From: an uncultured Bacteroidales bacterium
GTDB taxonomy: Bacteria; Bacteroidota; Bacteroidia; Bacteroidales; Bacteroidaceae
DNA: 35,435 bases
NCBI GenBank assembly: GCA_902771725.1
Contig: CACXXT010000026.1
Span: 9,956-45,390 of the forward strand
Direction of reading: 5' to 3'
The notes below the pieces were generated by a model. That model had not been told where the DNA came from. It did no database searches and saw nothing but the letters and a program-made list of their open reading frames with translations. The position numbers and the translations under genes were made by a program. Positions 7,768 to 15,405 of the stretch are shown one piece after another (positions within the stretch are counted from its first letter, which is position 1; each line of letters starts with the position of its first letter).

Positions 7768-9213
7768 CTATTCCACGATGGCGCGCAGGAGGATGACGTC
7801 CTGCAGGGGACGGTCGAGGGAGTCGGTGGGGACGGCTTGAATGGCCTTGACAACCTTCATGCCTTCGATGACATGCCCGAAGACTGTGTAGGTGCCATCG
7901 AGATGGGGAGCGCCACCATTGGTGAGGTAGGTCTGCCACATGTCGTAGGTCATCTCGATGTCATTCTCCGCCAGCGAGGCACGAACCTTGCCGAGGGAAT
8001 TCTCGCCCCAGGAACGGCCATAGACAATGTAGAACTGCGTGGAGGAACTGCGCTGCTCGGGGTTGACGTCGTCGCCCTCGCGGGCTGCTGCCAGGGCTCC
8101 ACGCTCGTGGAAGAGCCAGGGGAGGTCGAACTCCGGCGGCAGGGTGTAGCCGAGGTCGCCATTGCCCAGTTCGCGGTCGCGAGGGGGCGAGAGGAGCTGA
8201 CCGTCGGGAGCCTTGTGGACACGGCTGTCGGGGTCGCCGCCCTGAATCATGAAGTCCTTGATGACGCGATGGAAGAGGGTGCTGTCGAGAACGCCGTCGC
8301 GGGCTATCTTGAGGAAATTGTCGCGATGAATGGGAGTATCGTCGCTGAGTTTCACACGGATGACTCCCGCCGTGGTCTCCAGACGGACGACGGCCGGGCG
8401 GGTCTTGGGTTTGGCCTGGGCTGCAAAGGGGAGGATGCAGACGAGGAGCACGAGGAGCAGGCGACCGAAGGCATCGAAAGAGCGACGCGTAGAAAGCCAG
8501 AGGGAGAGGATGAGGGAAAGCATGGAGGCTGACATGGTTATAATGACAATCATCATCTGGTATTTTATGGCAACATCGGGCGAGGAGCCGCCGAGAATCT
8601 GACCAATCATGGTGCCGGGAAGCGAGACGATGCCCATGACAGCCATATTGGCGATGCAGGGTGTGAAGCTCTTGGTGACGGCTTCGCGCATGAAAGGCTG
8701 CCACGCCTCGAAGCGGGTGGCGCCATTTCCGAGGAGGTAGTAGTAGGTGGCCTGCTCACGCTGGATGCCGCTATAGAAGGTGCTGAGTGTAAGGACATTG
8801 ACACCAAGCATATTCCCCATCAGGATGCCCATGATGGGAACGAAGTAGCGGGCGGTGAAGGGTTGTTCCAAACGCAGCACAAAGAGCAGAAAGAAGAAAC
8901 CGACCACCAGGGCAGCGATGAGGAAACCGACAAAGGCAGGCAGGGCGACGACGGAGCGAGGCAGACCGGTGCGCTGTACGGTGGTGTGGGTGGCGATGAG
9001 GGCCATGATGATGACCCAGAGCGTGTTGAGCCACGGGAGGTCCCACTCAAAGAGGTAGCGCAGATAGATACTGATGAGGAAGAGCTGCACAATCATGCGA
9101 AGGGCGGCCACAAGGGTGGGACGCACGAGATCTGTCCTGAGCTTCCAGAGGAAGTAGAGGGGAATGAGCAGCAACAGTAGGCCTATGGCCAGGGAAGGTA
9201 GAGAAATATCCAT
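7768..9213 (-). CDS. FetB-like (UPF0014) ABC permease fused to a secreted-type cyclophilin
   Basis: Two proteins are joined in one uninterrupted 481-residue frame. Residues 1-250 are a FetB/YbbM-type permease with about seven hydrophobic helices and the family motifs MGNMLGVNVLTLSTFYSG (132-149), NGATRFEAW and GIVSLPGTMIGQILGG (194-209). In E. coli FetAB is linked to iron export. Residues 251-267 (RLLLVLLVCILPFAAQA) look like a signal peptide with an AQA cleavage site. Residues 274-481 are a cyclophilin-type peptidyl-prolyl isomerase (LFHRVIKDFMIQGGDP, SSSTQFYIVYG, YTVFGHVIEGM). No ATG lies between the permease end and the signal-like helix. The cyclophilin would face the periplasm, tethered or released by cleavage. 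This gene is last in the pheS operon, and its likely ATPase partner is encoded upstream at 11629-12312. Confidence 0.85.
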   Translation of the reverse strand: MDISLPSLAIGLLLLLIPLYFLWKLRTDLVRPTLVAALRMIVQLFLISIYLRYLFEWDLPWLNTLWVIIMALIATHTTVQRTGLPRSVVALPAFVGFLIAALVVGFFFLLFVLRLEQPFTARYFVPIMGILMGNMLGVNVLTLSTFYSGIQREQATYYYLLGNGATRFEAWQPFMREAVTKSFTPCIANMAVMGIVSLPGTMIGQILGGSSPDVAIKYQMMIVIITMSASMLSLILSLWLSTRRSFDAFGRLLLVLLVCILPFAAQAKPKTRPAVVRLETTAGVIRVKLSDDTPIHRDNFLKIARDGVLDSTLFHRVIKDFMIQGGDPDSRVHKAPDGQLLSPPRDRELGNGDLGYTLPPEFDLPWLFHERGALAAAREGDDVNPEQRSSSTQFYIVYGRSWGENSLGKVRASLAENDIEMTYDMWQTYLTNGGAPHLDGTYTVFGHVIEGMKVVKAIQAVPTDSLDRPLQDVILLRAIVE

Positions 9214-9258
9214 TGTACACGGCTGTTGGCCGTAGTTTAGGGTTTATGGGTTAAATGA

Positions 9259-10521
9259 TTAGAGAACGCCGAGGGGGAACTGCATGGTGGAGCAGTGGAG
9301 AGAGCCGTGCTGACGAATGAGAACGCGGCAGTCTACGGGAACGATGTCGTGGCGGGGGAAGGCACGCTGGAGCTGGCGGCGAGCGAGGTCGTCGTTAGCG
9401 GGCTGGCCGTAGGTGGGCAGGAGAACAGCGGAATTGAGAATGAGGAAGTTGGCGTAGGTGGCAGGGAGGCGATGGCCATCGTCGGGGTCGTAGATGGGAG
9501 AAGGAAGTGGAAGGGGGAGGAGGCGGTAATGCTCCTCGGCGGGAGAAGCACCGAGCACAGTGAAGGTGCGGAGCTGGTCTTCCATGGCCCGGAGGGCATT
9601 GTAGTGCTCGTCGGACGGGTCGGAGCACTGAACGTAGAGGATGGTGTCGCCGGGACAGAGGCGGGCCAGGGTGTCGATGTGGCTGTCGGTGTCGTCGCCG
9701 GCGAGGTAGCCGTGGTCCAGCCAGAGGACACGCTGGGCGTGGAAGTAGTGGAGCAGGCGCTGCTCGATTTCCTGACGGTTGAGGCTGGGATTGCGGTGGG
9801 GCGAGAGGAGGCACTCGCTGGTGGTCAGCAGGGTGCCACGTCCGTCGCTCTCGATGCTGCCGCCCTCGAAGACGAAGTCGAGGTGGGAGACATAGTGGCC
9901 GCGAAGAGGGGAAGAAGGATGATCCGCGCGAATACGCGCGGCACCAGACCGAGGAGAAGAGAAGGAGGAAGAGGAGACCAGGGAAGAGGAGGCAGGGGAA
10001 GAGGAAGAGGAGGCGGAAGAAGAGGAGGAGGAAGAAGAGGAGACTGGGGAAGAGGAAGCGGAAGAAGAGGAGACTGGGGAAAGGGAAGAGGAAGAGGAGG
10101 CGGAGGGGGAAGATATGGCGGAGGCGAGGCGACGGCAGATTTGATTGTCGAGGTCTGCCGGGAACTTGCATCCCCAGCCATTGAATTGGAAATCAAGGAG
10201 CTGAGGGCCATCGGGAGAAATGAGGGTGAGGAAAGCATGGTCGCGCGCCCAGGTATCGTTGGTGGGGCATTCGAAATAGCAGACGGCTGGAAGCAGGCGT
10301 GCCGGGAGTCGCTCTGCGAGGAGGGCGCGGATGCGGTCGGGCTCAGGTGTGACGATGAGCAGGCGCTCGTCGTGGTTCAGTATTTCGTAGGCGATGTGGA
10401 CAAAGCAGTCGTCAACCTCGGGCAGGAGAGATGCCCAGTCCGTGGCTGCATGTGGCCAAGTGAGCTGCACTCCGCTCTGGGGATGCCACTCGGCAGGGAA
10501 GAAGGTGTCGCGCAACTCCAT
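9259..10521 (-). CDS. aguA: Agmatine deiminase with a long serine-rich insertion
   Basis: This enzyme converts agmatine to N-carbamoylputrescine, the first step from agmatine to putrescine. It belongs to the Porphyromonas-type PAD/agmatine deiminase family. Motifs seen are FFPAEWHPQSGVQLTWPHA at the start, NDTWARDHAFL, FEGGSIESDG, GYLAGDDTDSHIDTLARL and the catalytic Cys in HGSLHCSTMQFP near the C-terminus (about residue 410). The ATG at 10521 is preferred because the family normally opens with PAEWxPQ; a GTG at 10608 would add 29 poorly conserved residues. About 55 residues (roughly 137-191), mostly serine, interrupt the protein before FEGGS and are encoded by a near-pure purine tract on the plus strand. 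The family is usually about 350 residues, so this copy is about 70 longer. It follows aguB in the operon. Confidence 0.9.
   Translation of the reverse strand: MELRDTFFPAEWHPQSGVQLTWPHAATDWASLLPEVDDCFVHIAYEILNHDERLLIVTPEPDRIRALLAERLPARLLPAVCYFECPTNDTWARDHAFLTLISPDGPQLLDFQFNGWGCKFPADLDNQICRRLASAISSPSASSSSSLSPVSSSSASSSPVSSSSSSSSSASSSSSPASSSLVSSSSFSSPRSGAARIRADHPSSPLRGHYVSHLDFVFEGGSIESDGRGTLLTTSECLLSPHRNPSLNRQEIEQRLLHYFHAQRVLWLDHGYLAGDDTDSHIDTLARLCPGDTILYVQCSDPSDEHYNALRAMEDQLRTFTVLGASPAEEHYRLLPLPLPSPIYDPDDGHRLPATYANFLILNSAVLLPTYGQPANDDLARRQLQRAFPRHDIVPVDCRVLIRQHGSLHCSTMQFPLGVL
9949..10113. repeat. Polypurine/polypyrimidine tract inside aguA
   Basis: The plus strand is almost uninterrupted G and A (GAAGAGGAG-type triplets). 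It includes an in-frame 30-base direct repeat starting at 10031 and 10061. Read on the minus strand it encodes the serine run. A perfect palindrome CCGCGCG-AATA-CGCGCGG (9924-9941) adjoins it. Such tracts are prone to slippage and can form triplex DNA. Confidence 0.8.
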
Positions 10522-10706
10522 CTCTTCGGTCTTGGGGAGATCGGGGAGATCAAGATGCAGCGTGAGGTCGCTGATGGAGGGCGTTGTGGGGGTGTAGTGG
10601 AGAGGCACGAGAGGAAGAGGGGGATGGAGAAAAGAAAGGAATTTGAAAAGAAGAAATATAGGAAATGAGAAAGAAGGAATCTTTAACTCTGTATATCTTT
10701 ATATTC

Positions 10707-11591
10707 TTAAATCTCAGGGTCTTTGAATCTCAGCATGAGGTCTTGGTAGGCATCGATGCGCCGGTCGCGCAGGAATGGCCACCAACGGCGCACCTGCTCG
10801 GAGCGCTGAAGATCGATGTCCACGAGGAGGTTCTCTGATTCTGTCTGCGAGGCTTCGGCCAGTATTTCGCCCTGTGGACCAGCGACAAAGCTGCTTCCCC
10901 AGAACTGAATGCCACGCGTCTGCCCGCTGGAATCGGGCTCGTGCCCTACCCTATTCACGGCGATGACGGGTAGCCCGTTGGCCACGGCATGACCTCGCTG
11001 CACGAGTTGCCAAGCCTGACGCTGCCGTGCCTGCTCCTCGGGAGTATCGCTGCTCTCGAAACCAATGGCAGTGGGATAGATGAGAACGTCGGCTCCAGCG
11101 AGTGCCATCAGACGAGCCCCCTCTGGGTACCACTGATCCCAGCAGACCTGTACGCCCAGGCATCCCACGCTCGTACGGATTGGACGGAAACCGAGGTCGC
11201 CGGGGGTGAAGTAGAACTTCTCGTAGTAAGCCGGATCGTCGGGGATGTGATTCTTCCGGTAGGTGCCGGCAATGCTGCCATCGTGCTCGAAGACAACAGC
11301 TGTGTTGTGGTAGAGTCCAGGGGCCCGGCGCTCGAAGAGGCTGGTGACGAGCACCACATCGTGCTCGCGCGCGCACGCACTATAGAAAGAGGTAGAGGGT
11401 CCCGGAATAGGCTCGGCAAGGTCAAAGTTATCGACGGACTCCACCTGGCAGAAGTAGGGAGTGTTGTGCAGTTCCTGCAGCACGACGAGGCGGGCACCAC
11501 GAGCTGCGACCTCTGCGATGGAGGCGGCAAGGCGGGCACGATTCTCGTCTACGGAAGGGGTGCAGGATTGCTGGATGAGGGCGGTGAGCAT
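10707..11591 (-). CDS. aguB: N-carbamoylputrescine amidase
   Basis: This nitrilase-superfamily enzyme hydrolyses N-carbamoylputrescine to putrescine, CO2 and ammonia. The catalytic triad is visible as Glu40 (VLQELHNTPYFC), Lys113 (YRKNHIPDD) and Cys150 (VQVCWDQWYPEGAR). The WDQWYPE and AIGFESSD segments are characteristic of the AguB group rather than of other carbon-nitrogen hydrolases. Its 294 residues are the normal length. It precedes aguA on the same strand, which supports the assignment. The start ATG at 11591 lies 37 bases after the FetA-like gene. The spacer to aguA is AT-rich and could hold a processing site or secondary promoter, though I see no clear TAnnTTTG box there. Confidence 0.95.
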   Translation of the reverse strand: MLTALIQQSCTPSVDENRARLAASIAEVAARGARLVVLQELHNTPYFCQVESVDNFDLAEPIPGPSTSFYSACAREHDVVLVTSLFERRAPGLYHNTAVVFEHDGSIAGTYRKNHIPDDPAYYEKFYFTPGDLGFRPIRTSVGCLGVQVCWDQWYPEGARLMALAGADVLIYPTAIGFESSDTPEEQARQRQAWQLVQRGHAVANGLPVIAVNRVGHEPDSSGQTRGIQFWGSSFVAGPQGEILAEASQTESENLLVDIDLQRSEQVRRWWPFLRDRRIDAYQDLMLRFKDPEI

Positions 11592-11628
11592 GGGATGTGG
11601 ATATGATGTAAAAATGTGAAATGTAATG

Positions 11629-12312
11629 TCAGGTGATAGTAACTACCTTGTCGCAGAGAGCCAGAAGCGCCGGATTGTGGCTGACGGCGAGAACAGCACG
11701 TCCTTCTTCGTGGCAGGCACGCAGGAGTGTGAGCGACACACGCTGGGTGCTCTCCTCATCGAGGGCTGACGTCGGTTCGTCGAGGAGCAGGAGGGGCTTA
11801 GGCAACGAGAGAGCCGCTGCTAGGAGGAGGCGCTGCCGCTGACCACCAGAGAGCTTGGAGGCTGCGAGGGACAGAAGATCCGGAGAGAGGGACAGGGATT
11901 TCAGGAGGGAGGGGGAAAGGGCGGAGGGACCCTCGCCTGATGGCGAGGGCACAGTGGCTGAGGGGAAAGCGGCAGAGGGGGGGATGGAAAGGAGGGAGCG
12001 ATTATGCTCCAGTTCGTGGGTGAGGCGGACGAGGTCGGCACCGGTAGCAGCTGGGGGCTGGAGTTCCTGAGGAACATAGGCAACCTGCCGGCGGATGGCA
12101 GCAACATGGTGCACGTCCAACGGCAAACCGCAGACCTCTATGGTGCCTGCTGCGAGGGGAACGAAGCCCAGGACAGCCCGCAGGAGGGAAGTCTTTCCAC
12201 AACCACTCTCGCCAGCAAGACCAACGAACTGACCCCGGCCTACTTCGAGGTCGAGGTCGCTGAAAAGTACGTGATCGCCAAAGGCGATGGAAGCGGAACG
12301 GACGACAATCAT
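11629..12312 (-). CDS. FetA-like ABC transporter ATPase
   Basis: This is the nucleotide-binding subunit of an ABC transporter. Walker A is GESGCGKT (34-41), the Q-loop is PQELQPP (81-87), the signature is LSGGQRQR (154-161), Walker B is LLLLDEP with TSALDEE, and the switch His is in SHN (211-213). The short single-domain form (227 residues) and a FetB-type permease in the same operon suggest a FetAB-like metal exporter. Two other genes separate ATPase and permease. Residues about 106-146 are a low-complexity Ser/Pro/Leu segment roughly 20 residues longer than the equivalent in E. coli FetA. This segment is encoded partly by a palindrome. The start overlaps the pheS stop (TGATG), which suggests translational coupling. 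The transported metal is inferred only from homology. Confidence 0.85.
   Translation of the reverse strand: MIVVRSASIAFGDHVLFSDLDLEVGRGQFVGLAGESGCGKTSLLRAVLGFVPLAAGTIEVCGLPLDVHHVAAIRRQVAYVPQELQPPAATGADLVRLTHELEHNRSLLSIPPSAAFPSATVPSPSGEGPSALSPSLLKSLSLSPDLLSLAASKLSGGQRQRLLLAAALSLPKPLLLLDEPTSALDEESTQRVSLTLLRACHEEGRAVLAVSHNPALLALCDKVVTIT
11930..11949. repeat. Perfect palindrome inside the FetA-like gene
   Basis: CCCTCGCC-TGAT-GGCGAGGG has 8-base arms and a 4-base loop. It lies in the coding region for the low-complexity segment (VPSPSGEGPSA). Its composition resembles the REP-like palindromes at 18756-18890. Confidence 0.75.
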
Positions 12313-13331
12313 CAGTTGGCTGCCGTGAATTCTTCGAGGAAGCGGACGTCGTTCTCAGAGAAGAGGCGAAGATCCTTCACCTGGTACTTCAGGTTGGCAA
12401 TACGCTCAATACCCATACCAAAGGCATAGCCGGTGTACTGCGTGCTGTCGATGCCGTTGGCGTCGAGCACAGCAGGATCCACCATACCGCAGCCGAGAAT
12501 CTCGAGCCAGCCGGAACCCTTGCACATGGAGCATCCCTTGCCGCCACAAATGGTGCAACTGACGTCCATCTCTGCCGACGGTTCGGTGAAGGGGAAGTAG
12601 CTGGGACGCAGACGGATCTTGGTCTCGGGTCCGAACATCTCCTGGGCAAAGAGAAGAAGCACCTGCTTCAAGTCTTTGAAACTGACGTTCTTGTCGATAT
12701 AGAGTCCTTCCACTTGATGGAAGAAGCAGTGGGCACGGGCACTGACGGCCTCGTTGCGGTAGACACGGCCTGGGCAGATAACGCGGATGGGCGGTTGCTG
12801 CTTCTCCATGACACGTGCCTGGACGCTGCTAGTGTGGCTGCGAAGAATGATGTCTGGATGAGCTTCGACGAAGAAGGTGTCCTGCATATCGCGAGCGGGA
12901 TGGTCGTCGGCGAAGTTCATGGAACTGTAGACGTGCCAGTCGTCCTCCACCTCGGGTCCCTCGGCGAGGGTGAAGCCCAGGCGGGAGAAGATGTCGACAA
13001 TCTCATTCTTGACAATGGTCAGCGGATGGCGCGTGCCCAGGGGGATGGGGTACGGAGTGCGAGTCAGGTCGACGTCGTCCGCCATGGTCTCCTGTGCGGC
13101 AGCGGCAGCCTTGAGTTCGTTGATGCGCTCTGTGGCGCGAGTCTTGAGTTCATTGATGCGCATGCCGAATTCTTTCTTCAGTTCGGCAGGCACGGAACGG
13201 AAGTCATCCATGAGGCGGCTGACTTCACCTTTCTTGCTAAGATACTTAATGCGCAAGGCTTCGGCTTCCTCAGGGGTAGCAGCCTGAAGTGCATTGATCT
13301 CTTCGAGCAGTTGCTTGATTTTTTCGAGCAT
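12312..13331 (-). CDS. pheS: Phenylalanine--tRNA ligase alpha subunit
   Basis: PheS forms an alpha2-beta2 enzyme with PheT and charges tRNA-Phe in the cytoplasm. The 339-residue protein has the N-terminal coiled-coil tRNA-binding arm (residues 1-85), then the class II core. Motif 2 is visible as GRVYRNEAVSARAHCFFHQVEGLYID and motif 3 as GYAFGMGIERIANLKYQVKDLR. A cysteine cluster (CTICGGKGCSMCKGSGWLEILGCG) lies before motif 3, as in many Bacteroidota PheS proteins. pheT is not adjacent; instead the stop overlaps an ABC ATPase. The start ATG at 13331 lies about 40 bases downstream of a TACCTTTG box. This is the first gene of a five-gene minus-strand unit reaching 7768. Confidence 0.97.
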   Translation of the reverse strand: MLEKIKQLLEEINALQAATPEEAEALRIKYLSKKGEVSRLMDDFRSVPAELKKEFGMRINELKTRATERINELKAAAAAQETMADDVDLTRTPYPIPLGTRHPLTIVKNEIVDIFSRLGFTLAEGPEVEDDWHVYSSMNFADDHPARDMQDTFFVEAHPDIILRSHTSSVQARVMEKQQPPIRVICPGRVYRNEAVSARAHCFFHQVEGLYIDKNVSFKDLKQVLLLFAQEMFGPETKIRLRPSYFPFTEPSAEMDVSCTICGGKGCSMCKGSGWLEILGCGMVDPAVLDANGIDSTQYTGYAFGMGIERIANLKYQVKDLRLFSENDVRFLEEFTAAN

Positions 13332-13370
13332 ATTTCGTGAGTTTCTATTGATTTATCTTCAAAAACTGCG

Positions 13371-13378
13371 CAAAGGTA
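13371..13378 (-). promoter_or_regulatory. Promoter -7 box for the pheS operon
   Basis: TACCTTTG on the minus strand matches TAnnTTTG and lies 39 bases before the pheS start. The -33 region is only T-rich. It is divergent from the promoter of the DUF4348-like gene. Confidence 0.65.
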
Positions 13379-13403
13379 ACGATTTTCTGCCGAAAAATGC
13401 ACG

Positions 13404-13430
13404 TTGAATGGAAAGAAAAGCGTATTTTTG
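13404..13430 (+). promoter_or_regulatory. Promoter for the DUF4348-like lipoprotein
   Basis: TATTTTTG (13423-13430) matches the TAnnTTTG box, and a TTG lies 16 bases upstream at 13404, which is closer than usual. The string AAGCGTATTTTTGCACG recurs on the minus strand at about 16637-16653, before the barrel gene. Confidence 0.6.
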
Positions 13431-13469
13431 CACGATTTTATCAAAAAGGAAAGAAAAAGCACTGCAAAA

Positions 13470-14342
13470 ATGAAACAGAAATGGGTCCTTTGGGCTCTTT
13501 TTGGCAGCCTATTCGTTGCGGCTTGCATCAAGCAGAGACAAGAACAGCAAGCACCCGCCCCCAAAGCTCCAACGACCTTCACCGAGGAGCAGGAGGATTC
13601 CCTGTTGGCGACAGCAGACACGCTGCTACTTGACGAGGAACTGGCGGACGAGCCCCTGCCGACCACGGCGGACGAAGTGTTCGACGACTTCCTATTTCTT
13701 TTCGACCACAGCAACCGGTTCCAGCGCCACCGCGTGCGCTTTCCCCTGCCCGTGACGGAAGCCGACGGCGACAGCCATGAGATTAGCCGGCGCGATTGGC
13801 AGCACCATTCAATGACGCTGGGGCAGGATTTCTGCACTGTGCTCTGGAACGGTCGCCGGCAAATGGAGATGAGCAACGAGATGCTGAACGAAGCCCGAGT
13901 GGAGCACATCTATCTCCATAGCCGCATCGTGGAAGCTTTTGATTTCGAGCGTGACAGCCTCAGCGGTCAATGGATGCTGACAGCCCAGCGTTCCATCCCT
14001 CTGGATCGCTACGAACTGACCAGCTTCATCGATTTCTATAGTGAATTTGCCACGGACAGCGTCTTCCAGCGCCGCCACGTCCACGATCCGCTGCGCTTCA
14101 CCATGGCCAGCGAGGATTCTGAGGAAGACATAGTACAAGGCACCATCGACGTGGACCAATGGTTTGAGTTCGCACCGGAAATGCCTCAGGCTGTGTTAGT
14201 TAACATCAACTACGGGCAGCACTACCACAACCCAAACAGGGTGGTGATGCAGATGCGCGGTTTCAGCGACAGCATGCAGAACCTCTTTGTCTTCCACCGC
14301 GACGGCGGAGGCAGATGGAGGCTGACAGAGTTTGATAATTAA
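13470..14342 (+). CDS. DUF4348-like lipoprotein
   Basis: This is a predicted lipoprotein of unknown function. The chosen start, ATG at 13470, gives MKQKWVLWALFGSLFVAAC with a lipobox Cys at residue 19. The longer frame from 13404 would begin inside the promoter. The mature part opens with an acidic, Ala/Pro-rich linker. A domain resembling DUF4348 follows (DEVFDDFLFLFDHSNRFQRH... and WQHHSMTLGQDFCTVLW), a family found mainly in Bacteroidota. No catalytic motif is visible. It is followed after 34 bases by murB on the same strand, so the two may be co-transcribed. The DUF4348 match is from memory of the family's look and should be confirmed with a profile search. Confidence 0.82.
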   Translation: MKQKWVLWALFGSLFVAACIKQRQEQQAPAPKAPTTFTEEQEDSLLATADTLLLDEELADEPLPTTADEVFDDFLFLFDHSNRFQRHRVRFPLPVTEADGDSHEISRRDWQHHSMTLGQDFCTVLWNGRRQMEMSNEMLNEARVEHIYLHSRIVEAFDFERDSLSGQWMLTAQRSIPLDRYELTSFIDFYSEFATDSVFQRRHVHDPLRFTMASEDSEEDIVQGTIDVDQWFEFAPEMPQAVLVNINYGQHYHNPNRVVMQMRGFSDSMQNLFVFHRDGGGRWRLTEFDN

Positions 14343-14376
14343 GAAAGATAATAAGGAATAGAGAGACTGACAGTCA

Positions 14377-15405
14377 ATGAAGATACAAGACAACTGCTCA
14401 CTTCTGGAGCACAACACATTTGGCATCGCAGCCCAAGCCCGCCACCTTGTCGAATACGACAGCGTGGAAGAACTGCAGGACTTCATCCGCCAACGTAACA
14501 TCGACGGCGACAACTCTCCCCTACTCCACATTGGCGGAGGTTCGAACTTGCTGTTTCTGAAGGACTTCGACGGAACGGTGCTCCACAGCCGTATCCTCGA
14601 CCTCCACGTGGTGGAGGACAACGAGGAGACGGTATGCATACGCGTAGGAGCAGGGATGGTCTGGGACGAATGGGTGGACTATGCCGTCCGCCAGGATTGG
14701 TTCGGACTGGAGAATCTGTCGCTGATTCCAGGCGAGGTGGGAGCCAGTGCTGTACAGAATATCGGTGCCTACGGTGCTGAGGCCAAGGACTTCATCCAGT
14801 TCGTAGACGCCGTGGACCTTCAGAGCGGTGATGTACGGCAGTTCAGCAATGCAGAATGCCAGTACGCCTATCGCCACAGCATCTTCAAGACAGTCCTGCG
14901 CGGACGCTACGCCGTCACCCATGTCCACTTCCGCCTCTCGCACAAGTTCCAGCCCAACCTCGGCTACGGAGCCCTGCGCCAGGCACTTGCAAGAAACAAT
15001 GTAAAGGAAGAGCAACTGGACGCCACCTTGCTACGAAGAGTCATCATCGACCTGCGCAATGGCAAGTTGCCCGACCCGAAAGTGCTGGGCAACGCTGGCA
15101 GCTTCTTCACCAACCCCATAGTGCAACGCCCTGTCTACGAACAAATTGCAGCGCAATACCCCGATGTGCCACACTACGAAGTGGATGCCAATTACGTGAA
15201 GATCCCTGCCGGATGGCTGATTGAGCAATGCGGCTGGAAAGGCAAGGCGCTGGGAAAGGCTGGCGTCTACGAGAAACAGGCGTTGGTGCTCGTAAACCTC
15301 GGCGGAGCTACCGGAAGCGACATAGAATGCCTCTGCCACACGATTCAGGCGGACGTACAAAAGCAGTTTGGCATAGACATAACTCCAGAGGTCAATTTTA
15401 TCTGA
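14377..15405 (+). CDS. murB: UDP-N-acetylmuramate dehydrogenase (UDP-N-acetylenolpyruvoylglucosamine reductase)
   Basis: MurB reduces UDP-GlcNAc-enolpyruvate to UDP-MurNAc with NADPH and FAD in cytoplasmic peptidoglycan synthesis. The FAD-binding part shows HNTFGIAAQARHLVEY, HIGGGSNLLFLKDFDG and LSLIPGEVGASAVQNIGAYGAE. The catalytic Ser is in LGNAGSFFTNPIV and the C-terminal Glu is in TPEVNFI. A YAYRHSIFK segment and the absence of type II shortening place it in the type I group. Its 342 residues are typical. The 3' end overlaps the stop of the convergent barrel gene by 8 bases. Confidence 0.97.
   Translation: MKIQDNCSLLEHNTFGIAAQARHLVEYDSVEELQDFIRQRNIDGDNSPLLHIGGGSNLLFLKDFDGTVLHSRILDLHVVEDNEETVCIRVGAGMVWDEWVDYAVRQDWFGLENLSLIPGEVGASAVQNIGAYGAEAKDFIQFVDAVDLQSGDVRQFSNAECQYAYRHSIFKTVLRGRYAVTHVHFRLSHKFQPNLGYGALRQALARNNVKEEQLDATLLRRVIIDLRNGKLPDPKVLGNAGSFFTNPIVQRPVYEQIAAQYPDVPHYEVDANYVKIPAGWLIEQCGWKGKALGKAGVYEKQALVLVNLGGATGSDIECLCHTIQADVQKQFGIDITPEVNFI

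Noticed and set aside
7441..7939. Small minus-strand frames through the 22-base array
   Set aside because: A 22-base period moves every frame and the peptides are cysteine/serine repeats of the array, without start signals.
9259..10608. GTG start at 10608 for agmatine deiminase
   Set aside because: It adds 29 poorly conserved residues; the ATG at 10521 lies directly before the conserved opening PAEWHPQ.
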